Origin: Tolypothrix sp. NIES-4075
GTDB lineage: Bacteria > Cyanobacteriota > Cyanobacteriia > Cyanobacteriales > Nostocaceae
Length of the DNA stretch: 64,000 bases
Assembly (NCBI RefSeq): GCF_002218085.1
Contig: NZ_BDUC01000006.1
Coordinates: forward strand, 186,001-250,000
Direction: 5' to 3'
Below, piece after piece: positions 15,954 to 24,615 of this stretch (position 1 is its first letter; each line of letters starts with the position of its first letter). Below the pieces are notes generated by a model. That model saw only the letters and a list, made by a program, of their open reading frames with translations, was not told the origin of the DNA and did not search any database. Made by a program: the position numbers and the translations under genes.

Positions 15954-16900
15954 GATTCTTTGCCCCTAATTCTATAAATTACAGCTTTTGATTCTACATA
16001 ATTCTCGACATTATGGAGGCTATCAAAAGCGAATTTTCGTAAACAACGCTTGTTTGCTACTTAACAATTCATGTTTCACCTTACCATTTGAGCTTTATTT
16101 TCGCAAGATTAGCAAAAAAATTTACTTTTATACTGCTTTTTTACAGTCATCCTTACTAGCTAAAATCGCTTCTAAACTTGAAATTAGGCGATTTCATGAG
16201 TTAAATTCCCTCAATTATGTCATGATATTATGTATGTTTTGTTACAAATAAAGGCAGATGGCAGAGGGCAGAAGGCAGAAGGAAAGAAGTATTAATAAAA
16301 ACTTTAGTTCTGGGTATAAAGCCCAGTTTAAACAAAGAATTGTATCGAGACGCGTAGAGCGAGATACAAAGCGTCACAGCCGCGCGTCCCACGTTTTTAA
16401 ACGTGGGTTCATAAGTGCCCTCTGCCTTCGTACTTCTGCCTTCTGAAAAACTTTTGATATTAATAATTATTTAAGGATGATTAAATCTAATAGGCACTAT
16501 TCCGATGTGCTTCGGGGTAATCAACTATTATCAGGAAAAATTAAAATATTTTTTTACTAATACTTGATTATGAAAAAAACATCGTGTAGGATTAATCTGT
16601 CTTGAGAAATAGAAAAAACGAGAATACTCATTCATTAGATAGATTTATCAAAAATGAAAGTAAAAGTCAGAAATTAAATAGAAGCAAGATTCTGTCTTGG
16701 ATCTATCTATGAATTGCATGTAATCCAATCAATACATGCGTTATTTTTGACTACAAATTTTGGAAAAGGAAAATCAAATTGCATCTACCAAGTACACGCG
16801 GCTTAAAGCCGGATTGCCAATATTTCCCAGAAGTCCTAGCTGAATCTTTCGCTGCTATTGCACTCACTACAAACAAGAGCATCAAACATCGGCTTAATCG
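15954..16900. other. Long intergenic region with MITE-like repeat
   Basis: Nearly 1 kb without a convincing gene. A block at 16252-16446 is bounded by GCAGAGGGCAGAAGGCAGAA on the left and its near complement TGCCCTCTGCCTTC...TTCTGCCTTCTG on the right and contains the palindrome CCCACGTTTTTAAACGTGGG (16387-16406). It looks like a short non-coding repeat element. The rest is AT-rich with no feature recognised. Confidence 0.5.
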
Positions 16901-17041
16901 TTGCCTATATTTGTCAACGGCATCTGGCTAAGTTTTCTGGTTGGTTTAATTGGGCTAGTTTTTGACAGTATCAACATGACCCAGTTTGCCAGTCGCACCG
17001 CTTCTGAACGATCCTCACATCGAGAAGCAGAGAAAAATTAG
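16901..17041 (+). CDS. Possible 46-residue membrane peptide or gene remnant
   Basis: A TTG-started frame encodes one hydrophobic helix (WLSFLVGLIGLVFDS) followed by a hydrophilic, charged tail rich in Ser, Arg and Glu (RTASERSSHREAEKN) and ends 30 bases before the CadD copy at 17072. It could be a small membrane protein co-transcribed with that gene or the tail of a lost gene. No family was recognised and codon evidence is thin. Confidence 0.25.
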   Translation: MPIFVNGIWLSFLVGLIGLVFDSINMTQFASRTASERSSHREAEKN

Positions 17042-17071
17042 GAAAAACAGCATTTAATCATTGTAACGATC

Positions 17072-17731
17072 ATGAGTTGGCTAATTAGTACTTTATTTAT
17101 TGGCATTTCTGCGGCTTTTGCAACCACCTTTGATGACAATTTATACTTGACTGCCTTTTTCGGAAAAGTCAATCGTACCTTTCGTCCCAAGCATATTGTT
17201 ATCGGTGAATTTCTTGGATTCACTGCATTAGTTTTTGCTAGTCTCCCTGGTTTCTTCGGCGGTTTAATTGTTCCAGATGCTTGGATTGGATTGCTAGGTT
17301 TCCTTCCCATCGCGATTGGTATTAGTAATTTAATGAGTCGAGAAGAAGAGGGATCGGTGCAAACTGTGTCAGTTTTCAACTCTGATGATGAACCTCAGCG
17401 TCGCAATCAATCATTATGGGCAACTATACGCGATCGCCAAACTTATCGCGTTTCCGCTGTCACCGTTGCAAATGGAGGAAACAACATAGGAATCTACGTA
17501 CCCTTGTTTGCCAGTAGCAATCTTTCTAGTTTGGGGGTAATTGTGTGTGTTTGCTATTTAACTGTTGGGGTGTGGTGCTTTCTGTCTTACTACATGACTC
17601 GTAATCCGCTCATGGCTCCGGTTCTAGCTCGCTATGGTCGGAAAGTCTTTCCGTTTGTATTAATCTACTTGGGACTCTCCATCCTAATTAAAAGTCGAAC
17701 GTACCAACTTGTGCCTGGTTTGGGAATGTAA
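17072..17731 (+). CDS. CadD-family transporter, copy 3
   Basis: A 219-residue member of the CadD family, more distant than copies 1 and 2. The NIDD motif is replaced by TFDDNLYLTAFFGKVN and the GSDN/GGDN motif by ANGGNNIGIYVPLF, so one acidic residue in each helix is changed; HIVIGEFLGF and LPGFFGGLIV are kept. The altered polar residues suggest a different substrate or affinity (inference). It is followed after 90 bases by copy 4 in the same direction. Confidence 0.82.
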   Translation: MSWLISTLFIGISAAFATTFDDNLYLTAFFGKVNRTFRPKHIVIGEFLGFTALVFASLPGFFGGLIVPDAWIGLLGFLPIAIGISNLMSREEEGSVQTVSVFNSDDEPQRRNQSLWATIRDRQTYRVSAVTVANGGNNIGIYVPLFASSNLSSLGVIVCVCYLTVGVWCFLSYYMTRNPLMAPVLARYGRKVFPFVLIYLGLSILIKSRTYQLVPGLGM

Positions 17732-17821
17732 AATTTCCAGCTTTTAAGTTTCCACAGAAAACGCATCCGTCTGGGAAAGCCGGCGCTGACGATCCACAAA
17801 ATTCACGCATCAAAAATTAAT

Positions 17822-18476
17822 ATGAGCGAGTTAGTTACTGCACTCTTCACAGGGATAACAACTGCAAGTGCCACCAACATCGATGATATGGTTCTCAGTA
17901 GCGCTGTTTTTTTCACAGGTGAATGCTACGTTTTGTCGTTGGCATATCGTTGCAGGTCAGTATATAGGCTTTGCAACACTAATAATCCTCAGTATTCCCG
18001 GTTTCTTTGGCGGTTTAATTGTACCGCGTCCTTTGATTGGACTATTTGGCTTACTGCCAATACTAATCGGTATCAAATGCTTGCTCAATTTTGAAGATGC
18101 ATCGTCCGAAAACGAGGGAGAAACAGGGCATAACAACTCGTTTCTTGCCAAGTTAATCAATCTGCAAGTTTACAGTGTGGCAGCCGTCACCGTTGCCAAT
18201 GGTACTGACAACATTAGCATCTATCTGCCTTTGTTTGCTAGCAGTACTTGGGAGAGTCTGCTGGTAATTTTATGCGTATTTTTTCTATTGGTAGGAGTGT
18301 TGTGTTATGCGGCATATAAATTAACCCACAACAAAGCGATCGCTCTTGTTATGACTGGCTACGGCAATAAGTTTATGCCTTTTGTGCTAATCGGGTTAGG
18401 TGCTTTTATAGTAGTAGATAGTGGCACGTTGACTCTATTAAACCTATTTAATGGCGAAATCTCGCTTTCTTTGTGA
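17822..18476 (+). pseudogene. CadD-family transporter, copy 4, frameshifted
   Basis: The first frame starts MSELVTALFTGITTASATN and reaches NIDDM, then derails; the second frame continues with FFSQVNATF, HIVAGQYIGF, IPGFFGGLIV, VANGTDNISIYLPLF to the normal C-terminus at 18476. Removing one T from the run of seven at 17907-17913 restores the family spacing between NIDD and SQVN, making a single-base slip the simplest cause. Translational slippage on the T-run, a sequencing error or a true pseudogene are all possible. Otherwise the gene is full length, about 217 residues. Confidence 0.82.
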
Positions 18477-18543
18477 TTATTGCCCATAAAAATCATCGGC
18501 TGGCGCAGAAAGTGATAAAAAATCATTTTTTGTGCCCAATAAT
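18476..18543 (+). terminator. Long imperfect hairpin after CadD copy 4
   Basis: ATTATTGCCCATAAAAATCAT at 18476 and, after about 25 bases, ATCATTTTTTGTGCCCAAT form an imperfect inverted repeat of about 20 bp immediately after the stop codon. It may end transcription of the CadD pair, or be a small inverted-repeat element. Confidence 0.4.
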
Positions 18544-18639
18544 ACTTTGCCTTCACCCGCCTACCATTTAAATTTAAAGAAAGCATAAAAAACTATCTCG
18601 GTCTTGTTATATACATTTCAAAACAGAGGAAAATAAAAT

Positions 18640-19476
18640 TTGAATATCCTAGAATTTTCTTTACTAGTTTGGATAGGGTCATTTAGCGCTGGTTTTCTGG
18701 GTGCGTTGACTGGGTTAGGGGGTGGAGTAGTAATTGTTCCTTTATTAACTTCAATGTTTGGCGTTGATATCCGCTACGCCGTTGGTGCTTCACTGGTGTC
18801 TGTAATTGCGACTTCTTCTGGTGCAGCATGTACTTATATAAAAAAAGGCTACACTAATTTGCGCTTGGGAATGTTTCTGGAGGTGGCAACAACAATTGGC
18901 GCGATAGTTGGTGCTTTAATTGCTACCTTTATTTCTATCAAAGCGCTGACGATTGTGCTGGCGATCGTTTTAATTTATTCTGCATACCTTTCACAACAAC
19001 CTAGACCAGACAATCTCGAAACTGAGTCAAGCGACTTTCTGGCAAACTATCTGAAACTCAATGGTACTTACCCAACTCCTGATGGATTGATGTCTTATCA
19101 AGTTCAATCTGTGCCAGCTGGGTTTAGCGTGATGTTAGGAGCTGGAGTGCTTTCTGGTTTACTTGGCATTGGTTCGGGAGGATTCAAAGTATTAGCGATG
19201 GATCAAGCTATGCGTCTACCCTTCAAAGTTTCCACCACTACCAGCAATTTTATGATCGGTGTGACAGCAGCTGCATCCGCAGGGGTTTACCTAGCACGGG
19301 GTTACATCGATCCGGGATTGTCAATGCCGGTGATGTTGGGGGTACTACCTGGTGCTTTTTTGGGTGCAAGAGTTCTTGTGGGAGCTAAAACGCAGATTTT
19401 GCGAATTATCTTCAGCCTTGTGCTGGTGGTAATGGCTTTGAAGATGGTCTACAACAGTCTATTAGGGGGGCTGTAA
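18640..19476 (+). CDS. TSUP (TauE/SafE) family permease with DUF1634 partner
   Basis: A 278-residue membrane protein with the two TSUP repeats: GFLGALTGLGGGVVIVPLL at residues 19-37 and GAGVLSGLLGIGSGGFKVL near 165, plus TTTSNFMIG. A soluble loop of about 45 residues (residues 125-170) separates them. Expected to export an organic or inorganic sulfur anion, substrate unknown. The start is a TTG with AGAGGA nine bases upstream. It ends one base before the DUF1634 gene, and this pair is conserved in many bacteria, so the two probably form one transporter. Confidence 0.85.
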   Translation: MNILEFSLLVWIGSFSAGFLGALTGLGGGVVIVPLLTSMFGVDIRYAVGASLVSVIATSSGAACTYIKKGYTNLRLGMFLEVATTIGAIVGALIATFISIKALTIVLAIVLIYSAYLSQQPRPDNLETESSDFLANYLKLNGTYPTPDGLMSYQVQSVPAGFSVMLGAGVLSGLLGIGSGGFKVLAMDQAMRLPFKVSTTTSNFMIGVTAAASAGVYLARGYIDPGLSMPVMLGVLPGAFLGARVLVGAKTQILRIIFSLVLVVMALKMVYNSLLGGL

Positions 19477-19477
19477 A

Positions 19478-20014
19478 ATGTATAAATTTAGTTCGTCGGG
19501 TTGGGAGTGGAAATCATCGGTACAATCAAAGGTTGAAGTAGTTGCACTACCTTTGCAGTCAGAACCAGATTCTGATATTCAAGAGTTAACAGAACGCGCT
19601 AATAAAATAACTCCTGATATTGATAGTAATAATATTACGAAAACATCAAGCGAGCAGCAACTAGAAAATCTACTTAGCAATCTTCTCAAATATGGCGTTC
19701 TCATTGCTAGTGCTGTAGTTTTGCTGGGGGGGATTTTGTATTTAATTCGCCACGGTGCTGAACCTGCTGAATATCAGTTTTTTCGCGGAACCCCATCTGA
19801 GTTTCGCTCTACTACAGGTGTGGTAGAAGCTGTTTTTTCAGGTAGTAGCCGTGGGATTATTCAACTTGGATTGCTGCTATTAATTGCTACCCCTATAGTT
19901 CGGGTGATAGTTTCCCTTTTGACTTTTGTTCACCAGCGTAATTGGATTTACATTATTGTGAATTTGTTCGTCTTAGCGGCTCTGACTTACAGTCTAATAG
20001 GTGTTTATTACTAA
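19478..20014 (+). CDS. DUF1634 membrane protein
   Basis: A 178-residue protein with a hydrophilic N-terminus of about 65 residues and a C-terminal DUF1634 domain of three membrane helices (KYGVLIASAVVLLGGILYL, LGLLLLIATPIVRVIVSL, IYIIVNLFVLAALTYSL). LIRHG and RGIIQLGLLLL are typical of the family. The ATG follows the stop of the TSUP gene directly, so translation is coupled. Role as an accessory subunit of the TSUP permease is inferred from this arrangement. Confidence 0.82.
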   Translation: MYKFSSSGWEWKSSVQSKVEVVALPLQSEPDSDIQELTERANKITPDIDSNNITKTSSEQQLENLLSNLLKYGVLIASAVVLLGGILYLIRHGAEPAEYQFFRGTPSEFRSTTGVVEAVFSGSSRGIIQLGLLLLIATPIVRVIVSLLTFVHQRNWIYIIVNLFVLAALTYSLIGVYY

Positions 20015-20039
20015 TACTAATTACATAATTTTTTAATTA

Positions 20040-20070
20040 AGGGGTGCGTTGTGTTTTGCTAACACACCCC
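20040..20070 (+). terminator. Hairpin between convergent genes
   Basis: GGGGTG...TGTGTT and AACACACCCC around TTGCT form a GC-rich stem between the DUF1634 gene and the small minus-strand gene. There is no strong T-run, so efficiency is uncertain. Confidence 0.4.
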
Positions 20071-20105
20071 AAGTAATATATTATTAAACTTTCAGATTGG
20101 TTTGT

Positions 20106-20396
20106 TTATGAGCCAAGTAACAATTGATTAATCGAGCTTATATTTTGTTGAAGCTGCTGCGCTAAATAATTTTTGACTAAATCAACACTTTCCAGGGGAA
20201 ATACTCCTATTAAAACAGCACATATTAAGCTGAACACACCAATAATTAAAGCTAAAAATCGACCAAAAAAACCTGGATTAATTTCAGCAAAAAACAATTT
20301 TGATTTTCCAATCACAGCAATTGTGAGGAAAACTACTCCCGATATTAAAAAGAAAGTATTTAAAGGAAAATTAGTCATATTCTTAAATTTATTCAT
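20106..20396 (-). CDS. Small membrane protein of unknown function
   Basis: A 96-residue protein with two hydrophobic helices (NTFFLISGVVFLTIAVIG and FLALIIGVFSLICAVLIGVF) joined by a short loop SKLFFAEINPGFFGRF and ending in a polar, Gln/Asn-rich tail. No family recognised. It may start at an internal ATG six codons later (MTNFPLN). Confidence 0.55.
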   Translation of the reverse strand: MNKFKNMTNFPLNTFFLISGVVFLTIAVIGKSKLFFAEINPGFFGRFLALIIGVFSLICAVLIGVFPLESVDLVKNYLAQQLQQNISSINQLLLGS

Positions 20397-20522
20397 CCTA
20401 TATTTTTATTATAGCTATAGCAATCCTAGATCTTAAGCTAAAATCTGCGGTGTTCAGATTCCGACTTCGCAGCCGCCCAATGCTTTAAAGCTGACGGGTG
20501 TAGTTAGCTAGCGCTTTCCCCT

Positions 20523-20559
20523 GTTGCAGCTAACATTAACCCCTATTAGGGATTGAAAT
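20523..20559 (+). CRISPR. Solitary CRISPR repeat of a different family
   Basis: A single 37-base unit starts GTTGCAGCTAACATTAAC and ends CCCTATTAGGGATTGAAAT. Its last 18 bases before the final one equal the end of the main array repeat, but bases 5-18 differ, so it belongs to another cyanobacterial repeat family. No second copy flanks it. It lies about 120 bases beyond the 3' end of the WYL regulator gene. Confidence 0.6.
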
Positions 20560-20677
20560 TGGCTCTAATATTGCCTAACCTTCGGGGGGTGAGGGTGTCC
20601 GGATATGGAGATGCCCTAAAGCATCTGTTGGAACAGCTTAGATTGCAATCTAGGCTGGCTTGATAATAGTAGATAGC

Positions 20678-21568
20678 TTAGTTGCTGGTGGAGTTTAAAT
20701 CTTGGAAATGAACTTCAAAGTCATATTTCTGGCAAAGGGATTTAAGTTTTTCTTTAACGAGCGATCGCACGTTTTCTGGTGAGACAATCACGCAGTCTGG
20801 TGCATATTGCATCACTTCGCGAATAAACCAAAAAGTGCTAGTAACTTGCCTAACTACTTGCCGCACTCGCTGTTTATCAGGTAGCCATTCATTTGTTTTG
20901 TCTTCTGGTTTGCCTTGATAAGCAAAAGCCAAGCCACTAAAAAGGTGCATTTCCACCTCTATCTCATCTAAGTTAGAGTGCCACTCACCGGAAATAGACA
21001 TGACAGCAGCGTCTGTAATTCGGTCTAAACGTAAACTCCAATTATGTTGTAATTCAGCTACATCAAAGTTTCCTTGTGTTTCTTCGCACCAGCAATCAAG
21101 ATATTGGCGCTTTTCGTGAGCAGTTACTTTGGCATGGCGAACAGTAAAATTCAATACACGTCCCCCCGCATCTTGATAGGAAAGCTGAAAAGGAGAAGCC
21201 CGCAAAATATAACGATCAATCTCCAAACGCCATGCAGGAGGGAGATTTCCGAGAAAACTTTCGATTTCGGTTCGTAGAGGTATTGATAGTTCGCTGCGTT
21301 CTAAAAGTAACTTAGCGATTTCCTGCGCTTGCTCATTTTGTCCAATATCGCTTAATGCACGCATTGCCCTATCTAATGCTCGAATGCGTGATTCTGACCA
21401 GTCATTATTATTACCAATAACCAATTGGCGTTGCGCGATCGCTTCTACCAACTTGGATATGTTTGGGCGATCGCCCCACATCATCCCAAATTCCCGCGCT
21501 AAATTCTCTAGTTCGGTTTTATCGCGTTCTGAAACTGACAGGGTTATTGACTGACCTTTTCGACTCAT
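20678..21568 (-). CDS. WYL-domain transcriptional regulator of the I-D CRISPR locus
   Basis: A 296-residue protein: an N-terminal helix-rich segment that may bind DNA (ITLSVSERDKTELENLAREF, SKLVEAIAQRQL), then a WYL-like ligand-binding domain (FQLSYQDAGGRVLNFTVRHAKV, KRQYLDCWCEE, WSLRLDRITDA) and a C-terminal WCX-like extension (RQVVRQVTSTFWFIREVMQYA). The homologous gene sll7009 in Synechocystis is a reported negative regulator of its I-D CRISPR locus. It is divergent from cas3; the start at 21568 leaves a 97-base shared promoter region, while a start at 21640 would fill it. Confidence 0.85.
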   Translation of the reverse strand: MSRKGQSITLSVSERDKTELENLAREFGMMWGDRPNISKLVEAIAQRQLVIGNNNDWSESRIRALDRAMRALSDIGQNEQAQEIAKLLLERSELSIPLRTEIESFLGNLPPAWRLEIDRYILRASPFQLSYQDAGGRVLNFTVRHAKVTAHEKRQYLDCWCEETQGNFDVAELQHNWSLRLDRITDAAVMSISGEWHSNLDEIEVEMHLFSGLAFAYQGKPEDKTNEWLPDKQRVRQVVRQVTSTFWFIREVMQYAPDCVIVSPENVRSLVKEKLKSLCQKYDFEVHFQDLNSTSN

Positions 21569-21575
21569 AATAATA

Positions 21576-21584
21576 CGGACACTT
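21576..21584. promoter_or_regulatory. CGGACACTT copy near the WYL gene start
   Basis: Eight of nine bases match the left arm of the palindrome at 21648-21672. It lies just before the WYL start codon, so both genes of the divergent pair have one copy at their start. Confidence 0.45.
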
Positions 21585-21647
21585 TTATGCGGATATCTCT
21601 TGCCATCTCTTATTTTGCGTGCCAATATAGATTTTAACAACTAGTTA

Positions 21648-21672
21648 CGGACACTATTTAAGTGTATGTCCG
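21648..21672. promoter_or_regulatory. Palindrome over the cas3 start codon
   Basis: CGGACACT at 21648 faces AGTGTATGTCCG at 21661-21672 across ATTTA, and the cas3 ATG (21666) lies in the right arm. A protein bound here would block cas3 translation start or early transcription. The neighbouring WYL regulator is the obvious candidate (inference). Confidence 0.5.
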
Positions 21673-23843
21673 AAAATTACAGAATTACTCTCAAGCCTGT
21701 TTACTCGCAAACAGTCCCGACACCTGACGGGGTGAAATTACCTAAAGATTGGTTACTTTCTTGGCATCAAGCCGCAACTCTGGAGGCGTTGCGCGATCCA
21801 AATATTGATGTCGTGTTCAACACTGCGATGACTGGCGATGGTAAAAGTCTCGCGGCTTACTTAGAAGTGCTTCAGGGCGAATTTTCTGCGATCGGACTTT
21901 ACCCAACCAATGAACTCGCCCGCGATCAAGAAACGCAGATTAAAGGATATGTTGATAAATTCCAGCCAGAGAATCAGCCGCGTGTAGTGCGACTCAGTGG
22001 AGCTGATTTAGAGATTTATGCAGAAAATGAAGGATTGAAAAAAGGAGCGGCTATTGCGACTCGCACAGGTCAATCGGAAGCTTTATTAACTAACCCTGAT
22101 ATTTTTCACTACTTACATCGAGGTGCTTATATAATTCGTGGCGATAGCCCAGATAAGTTATGGGGCAGAATTGATAAAGATTTTGACTTATTCATTTTTG
22201 ATGAATTTCATGTTTTTGCTGCTCCCCAAATTGCTAGCGTGATTAACACAATGTTGTTAATTCGCTGTACAAATCGTCGCAAGAAATTTCTATTTCTCTC
22301 AGCTACACCAGATACAAACTTAATTGGGCGATTAGAAAAAGCAGGATTTCGTTGTCAAGAAATTGATCCTCTAAAACAGAATAAATATCAATTACCCGAT
22401 ACGCCAGAACAAGGGCAGCAGCTACAAACACAGGGATGGCGACAGGTAGCACGAACAATTACATTGAATTTTATTCCTTTAGAACCATCCTTTAAAGCTT
22501 CGGAAACCTGGTTAAAAGAAAATAGTGATTTGATTTTGGCTCAGTTTCAACAGTATCCAGGAAGTAAAGGTGCAATCATCCTTAACTCAATTGCAGCAGT
22601 CAAACGCCTAACTCAATTTTTTCGGGAAATACTACAGCCTTATGGATTGAAAGTTGGAGAGAATACAGGGCTATCGGGAAAAGGAGAAAAGGAGCGAAGT
22701 CTTGCTGCTGACTTGGTTATTGGTACTAGCACAATTGATGTCGGAGTTGATTTCAAAATCAATTTTTTAATTTTTGAATCATCTGATGTAGGTAACTTTA
22801 TCCAACGTTTAGGACGTTTAGGAAGGCATGACGAATATGAAAAAGATGGTCAGATAGTTAAGTTTGAGAATTTTACAGCTTTTTCTCTAGTTCCTAACTT
22901 TTTGGTAGAGCGATTGTTTAAGGGTGATACTCCACCATTAAAAGTGAATAGTATTTGCGATCGCCCCTTTTTTCACAATACAATTACTGAAAATTATCGA
23001 CAAATCAACGATTTTCGTGGTTATTATCGTCGATGGGGCGCTGTGCAATCATTTTGGCTGTTTTATCAGTTGAGCGATCGCACAATTAAACAACAGTATG
23101 CACAAAGCCGAGACAAGTTTCAAGAAGCCTGTGAACAAGTATTTGAAACAAGTCTGAAGTCTGCGGCTGGACGTGTTTCGGGATGGGCGAAAGATTGGCA
23201 AGCGCTTTCAGGTAAATCAGGAAATCCTATTGCTGAGGATGCTGCTAGTTTTCGAGGTTCAAGTCCTTTGCAATGTGGTTTATACGACTTAACAGAAGAA
23301 AACGAGGCAGATAGGTTTAAAACCTATGATTTACCGGGTATTTTGGGCAATTTAGAAATTGAAATGTGGACGGAAGCGGCATTTATACGGACACTCAAAG
23401 AAACCGTAGAACGCACCGGACAATCCATTGCCAAAGGTAGATTTGCTCATTGTCTAGCATTTATGAAGTTGCGTTCCTACCGAGAGGAACGGTTGAACTG
23501 GAAATTTACCTATTCTGGAAACTTGCAGCCAATTGCTGACGCTTGGAAAGTTCAGGTTTTGACAGGTGTGGAAATTTGGCAACCTGACAACTATTGGGTT
23601 GGGGAAATTAACAAACGCCTAAAAAAGGAAGGTTTGGTTTGTTACGTGATTCGCCGTCCTCTTGCTGATGTGCGGATGCGGCTAAGACTACCGATGAATT
23701 TTCAGATTTATGGCATCAGCGATCAGTATAGCTTTAATGATGCTACTGCGCCCTATGCGATCGCTTTTGGTCACTCTGCGTTACTGCTGGATACGTTGGC
23801 GTACACTTTCAAAAGCAAAGGAGATGAGATATGGGTTGTTTGA
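21666..23843 (+). CDS. cas3: Cas3 helicase of the type I-D system
   Basis: A 725-residue superfamily 2 helicase that unwinds target DNA after Cascade binding. Motifs in order: Walker A FNTAMTGDGKSLAAY near residue 52, GLYPTNELARDQ (Ia), FIFDEFHVF (II, with DEFH in place of DEAH), FLSATPDTN (III), TSTIDVGVDF (V) and FIQRLGRLGRHDE (VI). No HD nuclease domain is fused; in type I-D the HD nuclease sits on Cas10d. It starts the cas operon but is separated from cas10d by about 1.8 kb that holds two unexpected genes and a mini-array. Confidence 0.92.
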   Translation: MSENYRITLKPVYSQTVPTPDGVKLPKDWLLSWHQAATLEALRDPNIDVVFNTAMTGDGKSLAAYLEVLQGEFSAIGLYPTNELARDQETQIKGYVDKFQPENQPRVVRLSGADLEIYAENEGLKKGAAIATRTGQSEALLTNPDIFHYLHRGAYIIRGDSPDKLWGRIDKDFDLFIFDEFHVFAAPQIASVINTMLLIRCTNRRKKFLFLSATPDTNLIGRLEKAGFRCQEIDPLKQNKYQLPDTPEQGQQLQTQGWRQVARTITLNFIPLEPSFKASETWLKENSDLILAQFQQYPGSKGAIILNSIAAVKRLTQFFREILQPYGLKVGENTGLSGKGEKERSLAADLVIGTSTIDVGVDFKINFLIFESSDVGNFIQRLGRLGRHDEYEKDGQIVKFENFTAFSLVPNFLVERLFKGDTPPLKVNSICDRPFFHNTITENYRQINDFRGYYRRWGAVQSFWLFYQLSDRTIKQQYAQSRDKFQEACEQVFETSLKSAAGRVSGWAKDWQALSGKSGNPIAEDAASFRGSSPLQCGLYDLTEENEADRFKTYDLPGILGNLEIEMWTEAAFIRTLKETVERTGQSIAKGRFAHCLAFMKLRSYREERLNWKFTYSGNLQPIADAWKVQVLTGVEIWQPDNYWVGEINKRLKKEGLVCYVIRRPLADVRMRLRLPMNFQIYGISDQYSFNDATAPYAIAFGHSALLLDTLAYTFKSKGDEIWVV

Positions 23844-23844
23844 G

Positions 23845-23940
23845 GTTTCAATCCCTGATAGGGATTTTGGTTAATGTGACGGAGAAAAAGCTTACGCCAA
23901 TAAGTTCAGACATATTTGTTTCAATCCCTGATAGGGATTA
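23845..23940 (-). CRISPR. Two-repeat degenerate CRISPR remnant after cas3
   Basis: GTTTCAATCCCTGATAGGGATT occurs at 23845 and 23918, 73 bases apart, which equals one 37-base repeat plus a 36-base spacer. Read on the minus strand each ends in CCCTATCAGGGATTGAAAC, so the orientation is opposite to the main array and the sequence belongs to a third repeat family. The second copy is cut short after about 23 bases. It begins two bases after the cas3 stop codon. Confidence 0.65.
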
Positions 23941-24176
23941 GTCATCTCACCCTTTTACAGGTGAGTCTCCATCTAATCTGAGAGTAGCAGATAACAGAGG
24001 ATATTAGTTACGGTAAAGTTCTGACATATTTGACTAGTTAAATAAGTCAGATACTAAATGGCTTGCATCTAGTTATGGTTAGTGCTAAGTTTTGGGTAAG
24101 CAATCACCAAGGCTGGTAGTAAAAATCACTATCAGTCAAAGCTTGCTGCGTGTAAACAGTATATGAGGATAAACAA
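23941..24176. other. Intergenic region inside the cas operon
   Basis: No gene. An AAGTTC-GACATATTTG segment from the remnant spacer (23903) recurs near 24016, a minor duplication. The last 15 bases hold a GAGG ribosome binding site for the next gene. Confidence 0.4.
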
Positions 24177-24380
24177 ATGCGAAAACGTAAAAAGACCAAA
24201 GTTGAGTTGCTGATTGAAGTTCTGCGGGACGGTGCTTGGCACTTGGGTGATGAACTAGCTGTAAAAGTTGGTTATCGCTTTGGAGATGCGGTCAAAAAAG
24301 CTCGCATACTAGGTTACGAAATTCAGACAGATTGGGCTGGAGTTGGTCAAAAACACAAATATCGCTTACTAGCAGCATAG
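24177..24380 (+). CDS. Small winged-helix-like protein inside the cas operon
   Basis: A 67-residue basic protein (begins MRKRKKTKVELLIEVLRDG) with the outline of a winged helix: WHLGDELAVKVGYRFGDAVKKARILGYEIQ as helix-turn-helix and KHKYRLLA as the closing strand. Such minimal folds occur in regulators and in accessory modules of restriction-type systems. It has a GAGG ribosome binding site nine bases upstream. Not a known I-D component; it sits between cas3 and the nuclease gene, in the same direction. DNA binding is inferred. Confidence 0.6.
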   Translation: MRKRKKTKVELLIEVLRDGAWHLGDELAVKVGYRFGDAVKKARILGYEIQTDWAGVGQKHKYRLLAA

Positions 24381-24615
24381 CCTATTCAGGGTCTTGTGGG
24401 AATTTCTTTGTCTTTCAGAGAATTCTTTACTTAAGAAGAGAAGCTTATCAGTAGCTTGCGGCATTAAGTTCAGATGTAATTAGTCTCAACCCCCTATAAC
24501 TATCAAGGAAAACTTGTAGCAGATAGCTGGGTACAAGTCTCTTCTACAACAAAATCTTAAGGCAGTCAGTTCTAAAACAGCTTTTCTTCTTTTCTTAAAA
24601 AAACCACCAACAAAT
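24381..24615. other. Intergenic region before the nuclease gene
   Basis: 235 bases with no gene or repeat recognised. Confidence 0.4.

Noticed and set aside
24009..24030. TTACGGTAAAGTTCTGAC as a sulfur operator in the cas locus
   Set aside because: Only the ACGGTAA core matches; the GATAG half is absent.
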